This document shows, piece by piece, positions 46,896-57,879 of a stretch of 64,000 bases of DNA; the first letter of the stretch is position 1, and each line of letters begins with the position of its first letter. The stretch is from NCBI GenBank assembly GCA_024036415.1, contig JAMWET010005530.1, positions 184,001-248,000 of the forward strand, in the 5' to 3' direction. Made by a program: the position numbers and the translations under genes. This stretch comes from Prochilodus magdalenae (lineage: Eukaryota > Chordata > Actinopteri > Characiformes > Prochilodontidae). The notes beneath the pieces are model-generated. The model was given only the letters and a program-made list of their open reading frames with translations. It was not told the origin of the DNA and did not search any database.

Positions 46896-47300
46896 TGGAT
46901 CAGACACAGCAGCAACTGTGTCCACTTACTGTCCATAATATTAGACACTCCTTCGTTGTTGGCCCACCATGCAAAGTCTGCGCCGTCAGTAAAGTCAGAG
47001 ACAACAGCTCACAACAGTCTTGGTCATCCTCTAGTGCACAGGATGCTTGGGCAGCATCCTCTAGTGCACAGGATGCTGCCCAGGATGCTGCCCCCGGTTG
47101 GCTTGTTAGTTTTGGTTGGTGACTATTCTCCAGCAATGACAGTGAGGTGTTTAAATCCTCCAGCAGCACTGCTGTGTCTGATGCACTCAGTGGTTATGAT
47201 AACCTGTAACCTTGATGGATTAATTAAAGAGAATGACCAACACAAACTGTACCAAGAAGGTAAAAGTGTATAAAAGAAAGGATAGTGAGTGAACAGAGTC
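46896..47300. mobile_element. Foldback repeat, first copy
   Basis: Left arm cagacacagcagcaactgtg and right arm agcagcactgctgtgtctga are inverted. Its order is the reverse of the copy at 50797. The middle contains a short tandem expansion of ctctagtgcacaggatgct (47030-47095). A stray piece of the right half (gaccaacacaaactg through gatagtgagtgaacag) follows at 47233-47297. Confidence 0.75.
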
Positions 47301-47369
47301 TTTAATATATATATATAACTGGTACATATATAGAGAATATTATTAAATAACTAGAAACAAAAACATCAC

Positions 47370-48240
47370 TGCTTGGTTTGGGTCGAAAATGACTGGGACT
47401 CTATCGGAGGATCAAGGGATGAATAAACGACAGATAGACGAGTGTGGGTCAGTATGGCTATGCACTAGTGTTTGAGGACCTGCCATTTTTGTGTGTGTGA
47501 AGTTCTGTGCCTCTTGGGCGAAGGAAACACCCGTGTTTGGTTTGGGTCGAAAATGACTATGAGAGGAACGAGGGGTGAATAAACGACAGATAGACGAGTG
47601 CGAGTCAGTATGGCTGTGGGTAAGTGCTTGAGGACCTGCTCTTAGTGTGTATGTGAAGTTTTGCGCCTCTCGGGCGAACGAAACATCCGGCTTTAGGTGG
47701 GTCCAAAAATGACTGGTACTCTATGGGAGGAACGAGGGATGCAGAAAAGCTGAATGCAGAAAAGCAGAAATGAACGCGTGCGTGTCTACCCAACAGTGAA
47801 TGCCTGCTTAGGGTATCCGACTTAAAGGCTCTAGGTTTAACGGGAGTAGAGTACGTAGGCAAACAATTTTCCATCCTATTCATTCTCTATGGGAGGAAAA
47901 AGGGATGCGAAAAGAAAGAGAAACGGACGAGTGCAGGTTCAATCCAAAACTGGCTGTGCCCCGAGCCAGTGTATCCGGTTTGGTGTCTCTAGGTTGAGCG
48001 GATGTGGGTTAGATTGGCATGCGTTTCTCGATCCCATTCATTCTCTATGGGAAAAAAATTTCAGAAAAATTCCTTCCTACTCGACATCCGAACATCCGAT
48101 CCAAAAGCTGTATACAAGCCCACATCACCCAATCATACCGGACAAACTGGAGTTGGAACAGAGTCGATATCTCAAAAACTGCGGGACGAGAAGGGCGGCA
48201 AAGAAACGCGGCGAAATAAGAATAAAAAAAAAATATATAT
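47370..48240. repeat. Unclassified semi-tandem dispersed repeat
   Basis: A unit beginning tggtttgggtcgaaaatgac recurs at about 47374, 47538 and 47697 (steps of about 164 and 158 bp). Each is followed by gaataaacgacagatagacg or a relative. Further on, attcattctctatgggagga and attcattctctatgggaaaa recur at 47879 and 48040. The last part ends in an A/T-rich tail (48220-48243). The tail and the unit structure suggest a retroposed or terminally tandem element. No class is assigned and no open frame of interest is present. Confidence 0.6.
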
Positions 48241-48339
48241 ATAAATTGGATAACAGTATAAAGTTATTGGATAACTTTGTAATGCACAACCACAATAATA
48301 ATAATAATACCCATTCTATTATACAATATATTCTAGAAG

Positions 48340-48898
48340 ACCATCCAGCAGGCCCTCTGGACACTTGATGTGTGACAAGTAGTTAATCTTGGAGCTGACC
48401 ACAGCGCATCCACCCACGGATTCAATGGTCATTTCCACCAAGACAGAAGTGGGACTCATCACTCCATGACGACACAACTGCAGCCTTTGATGATGCTGAC
48501 GTGGTGTTAAGGACTATCGTTGTAACGATCTGCATGCATGTAGTCCTGCATCACGCAACTGCCTGCCAAAAGGTGCTGACACTAACAGGATGACTCACGA
48601 AGGGCGTCACTGATCACTGAATGTCCACAAATGTGGACATTGCTTGTAAAGGATGCTACCAACAGAACAGCAAAACGGAAAGCATGCACAAGTGGACGAC
48701 CTCATATAGTCAGTCAGGTACAGTGATAAGGCCCAGCCTAGCTTACGTAGCGTGCACGGTTGAGTCCAAAACTTGAATTATTCTCGTGTCTTATGATGTC
48801 AGACCATCCCACCAAGTTTCATTCCTGTCGGCTGATTCCTTCTGGGTGCAACTACTATTATATACTAAGATGATATTATTTTTGATGAAGGGTGTGCA
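48340..48898 (-). mobile_element. Family A Tc1-like element, 5' two-thirds
   Basis: Covers ggccctctggacacttgatg through cacccacggattcaatggtc, actgcagcctttgatgatgc, agtcaggtacagtgataagg and caagtttcattcctgtcggc to the terminus tttgatgaagggtgtgca. The left (carboxyl) third is missing. On the minus strand the region of the first catalytic Asp (GMMSP or SDES-like, depending on frame) can be followed but is frameshifted. Confidence 0.83.
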
Positions 48899-48959
48899 TG
48901 TTTAGCATATGGTATAATGTGCATATTCAATGAATACAAGTTTACATGCGGATTTCTGG

Positions 48960-49800
48960 AGGTTCCTTAAGGTCTTCCAGACAATGCCGGATGACGCTGC
49001 TCGACAGGCGCAGTCCCCTCAAAGAACTTTGATTTACAAATGGTGTAAAGTGGAGTCGGTCCACTGCCAGTCCTTGTTGCTAAGAGATATAATTTTGTCG
49101 ATTTTTGGCCATGACATTTAATCATGGTAATTAAACTAAATGACCATAATCATAGAGGGTTATGTCCTTGGAAAGCTTTCCTTTTAAAATATGTGTGTGC
49201 ATTTGATAGCTGAATACAGAGTGATGATGCTTTTAATAGCCTGCTTAATAGCTAGCCACCAGGGTGATGTCATATTGGTTCCATCATTTCTAACTTTGTG
49301 CGTTGTGGGGGCTCATTACCATGTGTGATTTTTCTTTTTTCTTCTCTTTTCCCCCCATTTTCAGTAGATTTATCATGTGGTGGGGAATTACAGCACGCCT
49401 TGTGTCAATATCTTGAGTGAGCCATAAAGAAAACGCTGGCTATTCCGTTTGCCATTCCGGATGAAGGTAGCATGGAGCAATGCAGATTTACCCAGCATTT
49501 ACAGTATAAGAGCATTAGCAAACACAGGCCTGATATCCCCCAGCGATATGTGCTTAGCATTATTGTAGTCCACGGGACAGCTGTAATGTGATATGCGCAT
49601 CGTTATCGTTTCCGCAGGACTATGTTTGCATGAGCTGAATTAGCCTACTTTAGCAGCGCTTCGTCAGCTCTTTTCCAAGAGCATTTTCCTGCGCACAGAT
49701 GTGGTTTTGTAGACGGCCAACTGCCTACAGCCTAGTCTTAAAAATATCCCCTTACAACGTCAGAGTTTCCAGTGTGAAAGACTTTACGTCGTCTCCCATT
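48960..49800. other. Repeat-poor island, conserved-noncoding-like
   Basis: Unique sequence with several TAAT cores (for example catttaatcatggtaattaa at about 49117) and GC-moderate patches (for example aatgccggatgacgctgctc). It has the texture of enhancer DNA. Inference only. Confidence 0.35.
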
Positions 49801-50500
49801 CTCTCCTATCTTGTCATGACCATCACGGGCCATCTGCCTCCACTTTATCAAAGCTGATGGATTAGATAACTGCAGCTGACGCTAGCTGCCCCATGTGGTA
49901 TTCTATGTAACAAACTTGTGGTCCCTGGGCTGCTCCACCTGCCGGCTGCGGCGCATGTGCTTGTTCTCCAGGGCCTCTAGAGCAGAAGCCCTTGGCCGTT
50001 TCCTTCTCGTCAAACACGGCACGTAGCCCTGCCAACAATGCATCTCCTGGGAGAAGCTGAGCAAGCTGAAAAATCACCATTCAGTGCAGGGATGTGCCGG
50101 CTAAGCCTCCTATCCTTCACGGACATTTGAAATTCGTGTTTGACGACGCAATGCTGGGAAACATTTCCTCTTGGTATTACAAAAAAAAAAAAAGAAAGAA
50201 AAAAAGGGGGGAAAAAAAGAACTGCCTGAGCCGTGTTGTGTTATTATGAAATTAACCTCTCGCCACAGCATAAGTCCAGGATTTTCAAGGGATGCTCGAC
50301 TTGCAGGACGCGTGGCGAGCGGCAGGAAACGCTTCAGTGGAGAGCTTAGTGAAATACAGTAGCTCAGGTAGGAAGGGGCTTTTTCCTGACAGCTTTTTGA
50401 GGAAATTGCATGTTTACAGCTTGACAGGGACTGAAAGGCTAAATGAATGGGAGAATTATTTAAAGCTGCTTTGGAATGGTTAGTGGGAAATCCTTGCACC
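49801..50500. other. GC-rich patch and purine tract, no named gene
   Basis: The minus frame 49862-50080 (72 codons) has no recognised family. A purine-only tract lies at 50180-50220. The rest resembles the adjacent conserved-like island. Confidence 0.3.
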
Positions 50501-50796
50501 CCTCAAAATCCCTCTAATGGAGCATAGCTGTGATTTTGATCATAATCTGTCTAAACAGCTTTACTTTTCGTACAAGCGAAAAAGTAAAGTGCAGGACAGC
50601 ATTATTGCATCGCACTCCATTTCACGCACGGCGGGGATATGATTTTCAGATTCTGGCCGCAATCAAAGTCTTTCTGGCATTAAAGCAAATGTTGGACACA
50701 TGCTGTAAGATTTGTTCCACATTTGTGTAAATATAGTAGTTATACTCTAACCAGGCACTTCATCATCCATCTAATCAGCTCCATCAGCCGTCAGTA
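50501..50796. other. Non-coding stretch
   Basis: No feature recognised. Confidence 0.4.
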
Positions 50797-51224
50797 CCCC
50801 CCACAGGACCACCACAGAGCAGGTGTTATTTGGGTGGTGGATCATTCCTAGCACTGCAGTGAAACTGAGGTGGTGCTGATGTGGGAGGCTCAGACACAGC
50901 AGTGCTGATGGACACCTCACTGTCACAGCTGGGCTCAGAATAGTCGACCAACTAAACCTGTCCAGCCAGCAGCGTCCTGTGGGCAGCGTCCTGATGAAGG
51001 ACTAGAGGGTGACCAACACAGACTGTGCAGCAGCAGATGAGCTGTTGTCTCTGAATTTACATCTACAAGGTGGACCAGCAAGGTAGGAGTGTATAATAGA
51101 GTGGACAGTGAGTGGACACAGCACAAAACTCCAGCAGCACTGCTGTGTCTGATCCACTTACACCAGCACAACATACACCAATACACCACCATATAAGTGT
51201 CAGTGTAGTGATGAGAAGAATCCA
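50797..51224. mobile_element. Foldback repeat, second copy
   Basis: cagacacagcagtgct at 50890 and agcactgctgtgtctg at 51136 are exact 16-base inverted repeats inside longer imperfect arms. The left terminus begins cccccacaggaccaccacag and the right ends tgatgagaagaatcca, which reads as the inverted counterpart of tggatcattcctagcact. No transposase is encoded. This type is abundant in some otophysan fish, as far as I recall. Confidence 0.78.
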
Positions 51225-51689
51225 ACACCCAAAACTATAGATATGAGTTTATAGTTCCCCAAAATAGGTTTTGATATGATGCATTACTGGGACCATGTTT
51301 TACATATACACAAAATATCAGTGCTATATTAATATAAATTACTAGGAAAAATATATATTTTTTTGCATAGATGTCAGCAATTATTCTTTTCAAAGATGCT
51401 TTATATTTAAATTTGGAATAAAAGTAGAATAAAAGTAGAATATAAATTACATAGAAGCTTCACCAGCTGTATAATAAATGTATAATCCATATAATAACAA
51501 AAAAAAATACGTTTTATCATTGTACATGTATCATAATAAGAATCATGTTATTAATATTACTTGTATTATTATTTTTTTCATTATTACTATATTAATCATA
51601 ATATTATATGTATTCTTTCATTGTTTTTATCATTTTATTCTATATTTTTCAATGTTTCAAAGAAATAAGGGATATTTCTCCATCTCCAA
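51225..51689. other. AT-rich non-coding stretch
   Basis: Low-complexity AT sequence. The plus frame at 51478-51771 is AT-driven and not a gene. Confidence 0.45.
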
Positions 51690-51970
51690 AGTTAGAAAGG
51701 TGCATTTTCTGCTTCTTATGATCCGAGAAATCTCTCAAGCACATTCAGTGTTGCTGAGATCTGGACTCTAGGGTGGTCAGCCTGTTGTTCTGAGAAGATC
51801 AGCAGCTTCGATGTTTGTGATGTGTTCATTTCTCCTATTCTGAGCATGGGCTTCTTGACAGACCCATAGCGTTGAATGTCTCACAGTTGAATGATGGACA
51901 TAAATTGTTCTTTATTAAAACTGTCCGAAGAAGTTGTCTGGAAGAACTGACTAGGCAAAGGATTCCAATA
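51690..51970 (-). mobile_element. Probable Tc1-like transposon fragment
   Basis: tgttgctgagatctggactc, followed by ctgagaagatcagcagcttc and gacataaattgttctttatt, reads like the interior of another fish Tc1 family on the minus strand. No terminal repeat or catalytic motif is visible, so the assignment is tentative. Confidence 0.4.
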
Positions 51971-52920
51971 TTTGGAGCTTCATCATTTCTCATGTTTTAT
52001 TCCATGAATGTCCAGCTTATCCACCTTAATGACTTCTTGGACAAAAACACAGGTGCTGTTAGGGTCCCGACATTTGCTAGCTGTCATTGCTTTATGCTCA
52101 TAACCACCTGCTCTAATGAGCATTGCTTTGTTTTGCTTCGTGCTTTGATCACACAGTGACACATTGCGTTATCCATGCAGCTGTGTGCCGTGGAGTGCTT
52201 TACTGTGTCCAAACAATAACAGGACGCTTTTGTGGGATGGTCAGAAGTGCTAATCACTACAGCCGTGTGGGCTTTGTGTTGGCATCGCCCAAGTAATTTA
52301 GACAAGACAAGCGTTTTGCTGCAAAACCCCTCTCTGCCACATCTCTAATTTGGCGTTCGGGAAAGACTCACTTTACCATTAGCCCCAGCCTTGTAGCAGC
52401 CACTTCCACTGATGAATAAAAGAATACATGGCTCTTCGACAAGAGACAGTAAATAATTTCTCATTATGCAGTGAGGAGGAAAGAGGAAGGGAGGGAAAGA
52501 GAGAAAGAGAGAGAGAGGACATAGAAAAGTGGTGGGGAGGCAGAGCAGGAGAGGCCCAGTAAAACCTGGCATCTTTTTGGCTCTGTTTATTCGCACTTGA
52601 CAGCGAGTGATTAATTATGGCACTGAAATCTGCGGCTAAGTTGGTTTTTGCCTTCTCTGCTACAGAGAGAGTCGGTCCATGTATTGGAGGAGGGTGTCAT
52701 TTTGCTAAAGTAGAAGTGTTTTGGCTAGAAACAGAAATCAGTTTCTATAGTGGATGAGCGGAAATGATACATAATGATGCTGAAAGCAAGCTGTATCATC
52801 TGGAGATCTGGAGCTAGTGAATGTGGGTAAACTATCTGATGCACCTTCTCAGAAGCTGAAAGGCTCGAAACACATGACAACAGCAAATTATGCTACAAAA
52901 TTACAAATTTGTGAGAAAAC
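51971..52920. other. Non-coding stretch with a GA-rich patch
   Basis: Purine-rich tract at 52468-52520. Open frames at 52084-52305 and 52345-52596 have no motif. Confidence 0.4.
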
Positions 52921-53696
52921 GTGTCAGATGTCTCAGCATAGAGTCATAGAGGTTCCTAATGGTGTCCTGTGATAATCCATCCCATGCAGCTTAAACGTTC
53001 TCACACGCGTCCTGATTTTGTGGTAGGGGTGGAACTGGAGTAACACCAGGCCTTCTGGACGTGTGACAAGTAAGAAAAAACTTTCCATTTTGGTGCTGAC
53101 CATGGTGCCTCCACACATGGAGTTGTTGGTCAGCTCCACCAGGACAAAAGCAGGACTCCTTGATAATCTGGCTCAAGACCATTGCAACCCTTGGTGATGA
53201 TGTTTGACATGCTGTTGAGGGCAACAGTCTGCATGCATGCAGTCCTGCATTTACATTACATTTATGGCATTTAGCTGATGCACTTATCCAGAGCGACTTA
53301 CAAGGGTAATCATATTACAGGTAGGTCAATGTGGTGTTAGGTGTCTTGCCCAAGGACTCTTATTGGTGTGGCACAGCATAATCACCTAGACCGGGATTCA
53401 AACCCCAGTCTCCCACATGTGGTGGTGGTTCCCTGGAGGGTAGTGGTGTTATCCGCTGAGCTACACCAACCATCTGCATCTACATGTAACTAGTCAGCTG
53501 GGACCAACGGGATTACTCATGGACTCATGGTCATCACTGCTCATTAAATAGTGGGTCAGTCAGGTAGAGTGATAAGGGGCATCCTTGCTTACGTGACGTG
53601 CAGCCCACCGTGAAACTTGAATCATTTGCATGTCTCATAGTGTCAACCGTACCCACCACATCCTGTCACCTGATTTCTTCAGGGTGCAACAATTAG
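52921..53696 (-). mobile_element. Family A Tc1-like element interrupted by a SINE
   Basis: Family sequence runs from gtgtcagatgtctcagcata to gcatgcatgcagtcctgcat, is broken by a SINE at 53257-53473, and resumes at ctgcatctacatgtaactag through to tcttcagggtgcaac. On the minus strand, CFCPGGADQQLHVWRHHGQH (frame 52991-53224) corresponds to the segment following the first catalytic Asp of Tc1 transposases. The element lost its left terminus. Confidence 0.87.
53257..53473 (-). mobile_element. tRNA-derived SINE nested in a family A element
   Basis: Minus-oriented relative of the SINE at 10761. The tail (ttagctgatgcacttatcca, then gagcgacttac) is at the left, and the tRNA-like head with B box (gggattcaaacccc reversed) and A box (atccgctgagctacacc) is at the right. 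Flanking ctgcatttacat (53245-53256) and ctgcatctacat (53474-53485) form a 12-bp target duplication with one mismatch. Confidence 0.93.
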
Positions 53697-53754
53697 TGGA
53701 TGATAACCTCATCATCCAGTGCCAGCACTATTGTCATAGCCTGCACAGCACAGG

Positions 53755-53902
53755 AATACATGCATGCAGACTGTTATGACGACTGCGTTTAACACCACAT
53801 CACTGTTGCCAAAGGCTGCAATGGTGTCAGAATGGCAGCAGGGCTTTTTTAGAGACAAGTCCCACCTTTTGTCTAGCATGGAGGCACCGTGGTTAAGATC
53901 AT
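53755..53902 (+). mobile_element. Family A fragment, inverted relative to its neighbour
   Basis: catgcatgcagactgttatg through aacaccacatcactgttgcc, aaaggctgcaatggtgtcag and gcatggaggcaccgtgg is the plus-strand reading of the same segment found reversed at about 53080-53245. The plus frame 53764-53955 lies in it and reads the pre-catalytic region of a Tc1 transposase in a shifted frame. Confidence 0.78.
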
Positions 53903-53961
53903 CTATTCGTTGTATAAAGGGTGTATACTTTGCTAGTCATCCTTTACCCTGCTAATTAAGG

Positions 53962-55236
53962 GTTGACCGATAATCGCAACCGATATTCAGCAGTTACCAG
54001 ACTCTGTGTATAAAGATGCTTCCTTACGATTTGATCCACGATCAACAACACACTTCTAGCCCAATGACCTGCTCACAGCCTTTCTGGATTACTGGAATTG
54101 TGGATTTAGAACCAACCAGCACTTCTGTAGTCTGTCTCTGTGTCAAGTAAGTCCAATCAAATGTGAATTTCAGTTGTGTGAGAGAAGCAGGAGGGAACGA
54201 AAATGGCCTGTTTCGCTCCCACAGTGAGAGGAAAAGGTAAAAACGTCACACTGTTGAATAACGTATTTGACAAGAAAGCAGAGTTTCTATTTTCACTCAT
54301 TAAAGACAGCTGCAGCTCGCTGCTTCCAAAGACGCCGCTATTCTGCTTAGACTAAACAGATCCTTTCAATTGAATTATGCAGCACAGAAAACCATGTGAT
54401 ATGCTCAACACGTCCAATTACTGCCTGTTATCACAAAGAATGCATTTTTGGTTGAACAACAAAATGAAATAAACAGATTACCATTCAAATTCCCTCATTC
54501 TTGTCACTTTCCACAAAGCAGTCTTTACCGCACGACTGCTCTGATGCCTACTGTAATATTTTTACTGGAGTTAAATTTTTTGCTTGCACCCATATACTAA
54601 AAAGGCAAGCTCCGCTCCTGATGTGTGCCTATTTCAAAACTGCCAGTGACTCATATTCAGAACGTGTATATGATTTATATAAAAATGTGACAGTATAATA
54701 CATTGAAAATAGTCCACTTTATTTTATATATATATATATATATATATATGTATAATAATATATAAAATAGTATCATAGATATATAATATATATCAATAGT
54801 GATAGATTATATATATGTATAATAAACAATATATGCATAAACAGTGAGCCAGTGAGCTAATTGTGTAAGAACAGTATCTGTATGTTAGAATGTAAACACT
54901 AGAACCAAGGTGCAGTTGGCATATGCAGGATGCAGGAGGCAAGAACAGCAGAACAGCTTAGTGTAAGTGTACATGTAGGAGACTACATCATGTTGAGGAA
55001 GCAAAATGTGCAGTTAAGGGTGTGGTTGTAAACAATAGATAGATAAAGTGTATAGTGCAAGTAAGAGAAAGGTAGCTCAATGTTCAGGTGGACAGCTAAA
55101 CAACAGTACAGACAGTATAGCAGTATATGGATAAATAAAAACAGATAAATAAAAAAATATCTGGCCCAAATATCAATATCAATATCCTTAGTGACAAACA
55201 ATCAGTTTTGGCCACCACTATATTATCGGTCCATTT
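53962..55236. other. Mixed AT-rich stretch, possibly one old element
   Basis: ttgaccgataatcgcaaccg at the left and tatattatcggtccatttca at the right resemble opposed ends of a known type of fish repeat, about 1.27 kb apart. Between them lie an AT microsatellite (54722-54830) and unique sequence. The pairing is tentative. No coding region is supported. Confidence 0.25.
54722..54830. repeat. (AT)n imperfect microsatellite
   Basis: AT runs with interruptions (tatatgtataataatatata). Confidence 0.9.
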
Positions 55237-55772
55237 CAGATCCCAGGACTGTTCTTACATGATCAGGTTTTAATTAAGCGGTGGTACAACTGCAACAAGC
55301 TGGGTGCTGGTCCTTGGGTTTTTCTAAACAGAGCACATCTAAATATAACTACCATGATATTTCATGGTACAAAATTACACACACTGCAACCTGCTTCCTA
55401 TTATATCTTTAGCTCATATATTTTTATCATTACCTGGTTTAATACAAGCACTTGCATTAGTGAGCAGCAGTGGGGGAACTGCCCTCTAATAGCATTAAAG
55501 GGTTTGTTTATACAGTTTTCAATTTTTTTCTGTCCAGTTATAAAGCCCGAACTCTTATTGGCCGCCCACCAGCAAGCTTGGCACACCCTCTTTCAACGCA
55601 CAGAGAGCTGAAAAAGTAACATCCTGCTCCAGTCTAGCTTATCTTCTACATGACTTCCAAGATCAGACTCTTACTCTGGCGAGCTGGCCGATCACAGCAT
55701 ACTGGGCTCATCGGGAGGTAGAGCTTAAAGACACCGGAGCCCAAACAGAGTTGCAAACAAAGGGTAAATACA
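55237..55772. other. Non-coding stretch, no gene seen
   Basis: Open frames at 55354-55611 and 55401-55586 overlap on opposite strands and show no motif. Confidence 0.4.
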
Positions 55773-56331
55773 TACAGGGGTTGGACAATGAAAATATATA
55801 CAGGGGTTGGACAATGAAACTGAAACACCTGTCATTTTAGTGTGGGAGGTCTCATGGCTAAATTGGACCAGCCTGGTGGCCAATTCTCATTAACTGCACA
55901 TTGCACCAGTAAGAGCAGAGTGTGAAGGTTCAGTTATCAGGTAAGAGCACAGTTCTGCTCAAAATATTGCAATGCACACAACATTATGGGTGACATACCA
56001 GAGTTCAAAAGAGGACAAACTGTTGGTGCACGTCTTGCTGGCACATCTGTGACCAAGACAGCAAGTCTTTGTGATGTATCAAGAGCCACGGTATCCAGGG
56101 TAATGTCAGCATACCACCAAGAAGGACGAACCTCCACCAGCATCACGTAGTGACCTGGCCACTATCCTGCAAGAAGAATGGCTTATCCCTCTGACCACTG
56201 TGCAGGACTTGTATATGTCATTCCCAAGATGAACTGACGCTGTATTGGCTGCAAAAGGAGGCCCTACACCATACTAATAAATGATTGTGGTCTAAAACCA
56301 GGTGTTTCAGTTTCATTGTCCAACGCCTGTA
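55773..56331 (+). mobile_element. Tc1-type transposon, internally deleted, with duplicated left end
   Basis: The left terminus tacaggggttggacaatgaa (55799) and the right terminus, reading tacaggcgttggacaatgaa on the minus strand and ending at 56331, are long inverted repeats that continue through actgaaacacctg. A second copy of the terminal 20 bases lies just outside at 55773. TA borders are visible. The element is 533 bp, about one third of a complete one. Confidence 0.93.
55985..56275 (+). pseudogene. Tc1 transposase pseudogene lacking its catalytic core
   Basis: The amino end MGDIPEFKRGQTVGARL is followed by the first helix-turn-helix (SVTKTASLCDVSRATVSRVM), which would bind the terminal repeat. 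The frame then breaks near 56140 and jumps to the carboxyl end, where QEEW, then TVQDLYMSFPR and AVLAAKGGPTPY (with a stop and shifts between them) are recognisable. Both Asp residues and the third acidic residue are gone with the deleted centre. It may still be mobilised in trans because both termini are present. Confidence 0.88.
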
Positions 56332-56596
56332 CATGTACAGTGTAAGAATAATATTGGTTTTTAGGGAAAATCTAAGCATGTAAACCTGTTTTAGTAGACC
56401 CCAAACATACAATTCTAAACACTAAAATAAAATTAATAGGCCGCCTCTGACAATTTAAAACAAAATACACATAGAGAAGCTACAAGCAGAAGCGCAACGA
56501 CAAACATGCACCCAGGAACATTTCAGCATGATACATTTAGACTCGAGTTTGGGTAGAGGCTTTTCTAAGTAGGTGTCCTGCCAACATATTCCAGGT
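56332..56596. other. Non-coding stretch
   Basis: No feature recognised. Confidence 0.4.
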
Positions 56597-57122
56597 CCCC
56601 ATGGTGTCCTGTGATATTCCATCCCATGCATCTTGAATATTCTCCCACAGGTCCTGCAGATTGTGTAGTAGGGTGGAGGTAGAGTGACACCAGGCCTTCT
56701 GGCTGAGTGACGCATGGCAACATATAGTTCATCTTGGCCCTGACCACGGTACCTCCACACACAGATTAGTTTCCACCAAGTTTGGTCATTGAAGATGACC
56801 TGCTGAGTCACTCCAACACATCTATCATGATATCACTGCAGTCTTTGGCAAAGTTGACGTAGTGTTAAGGGCAGTCGTCTGCCAATGGTGCTACCACAAA
56901 GAGAATGACTCACAGAGGGCATCACTGTATGCTAAATGTCCACAATCATGGCAGCTGGGTCAGTCAGGCACAGTGATAAGGCCTGTCCTTGCTTACAACA
57001 CGTGTGGCCAGACTCGAAACTTTAGTCATTCGCTTGCCTCACAATGTCAAACCTACCCACCAAATTTCATTCCTGTCAGTCAATTCCTTCTAGGTGCAAC
57101 TATTCTTTTGATGGCCAGTGTA
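56597..57122 (-). mobile_element. Family A Tc1-like element, most complete 5' side
   Basis: Spans atggtgtcctgtgatattcc, gagtgacaccaggccttctg, cactgcagtctttggcaaag, ggcctgtccttgcttacaac and ttcattcctgtcagtcaatt to the terminus tcttttgatggccagtgta. The frame 56455-56811 includes CVWRYRGQGQDELY, the region following the first catalytic Asp. The left terminal segment is missing. Confidence 0.86.
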
Positions 57123-57879
57123 TTTAGTATGCAAATTAGTCCTCTACCACCTCCCTCACTCAAAATGGTAATTATCGCCTTTCAAGCAATGTCATCATGT
57201 TATGTGTCAATCATAACTGATCGCTGATTATTACAAGGCCGTTTTATCCTTCATTGTCGCTGCAAGATAGAGAGCAATCCTGTAGTCATAATGACCGTCC
57301 AAAATGACCAGCTAAGTGATCAAAAATCTGACCATTGACAAGAAGCCTAGACGACAAACTGTGCAAACATAGGAGATGCTCTAGAGTGGGCCAATAATGT
57401 AACTAATCAAGCTCCTAATAAAGAAGCTGCTGAGTGCATAGTTCTAGGGTGTTGAGCTTACATTAATGGCCTTATGAATATTACACTGTTGTCATACCAA
57501 CCAGATGGTAGCCCCAAAAGCATTCTGTGACGTGTAGATCCAATGCACTCAGTAGAACAAGGCAATCTTATTTATATTTTAAGTGCATTGCATTGGGTTC
57601 CCGTATAATAGCTGACCTGCTGTCATCTGATGAACCCGTAAATGGGCACTAAGTGTTGTGTTAATCTTAATTATGCTTCAGTTGTTCTTTCTATAGCTAA
57701 CGATCATCACTGAACCAGAACTGAAGTGAAGTGTGAAATAATACAGATCATTCATGCAACATAACATCATAGGCCATGAAATGCTAATTCACTGGGACCC
57801 TTTTCTAGAGGCTAAACTGTGCACAAGCTTATTTTACATCCTCAGTGTTTTATTTATTTTCACTCCAAGGCAGACAAAT
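57123..57879. other. Non-coding stretch, no gene seen
   Basis: No recognisable element or gene. Confidence 0.4.

Noticed and set aside
50797..51224. A protein-coding frame across the foldback (50935-51228)
   Set aside because: It lies entirely in repeat arms and has no motif.
51478..51771. Plus-strand frame rich in Ile, Phe and Tyr
   Set aside because: Driven by AT-rich low-complexity DNA; no domain and no coding codon pattern.
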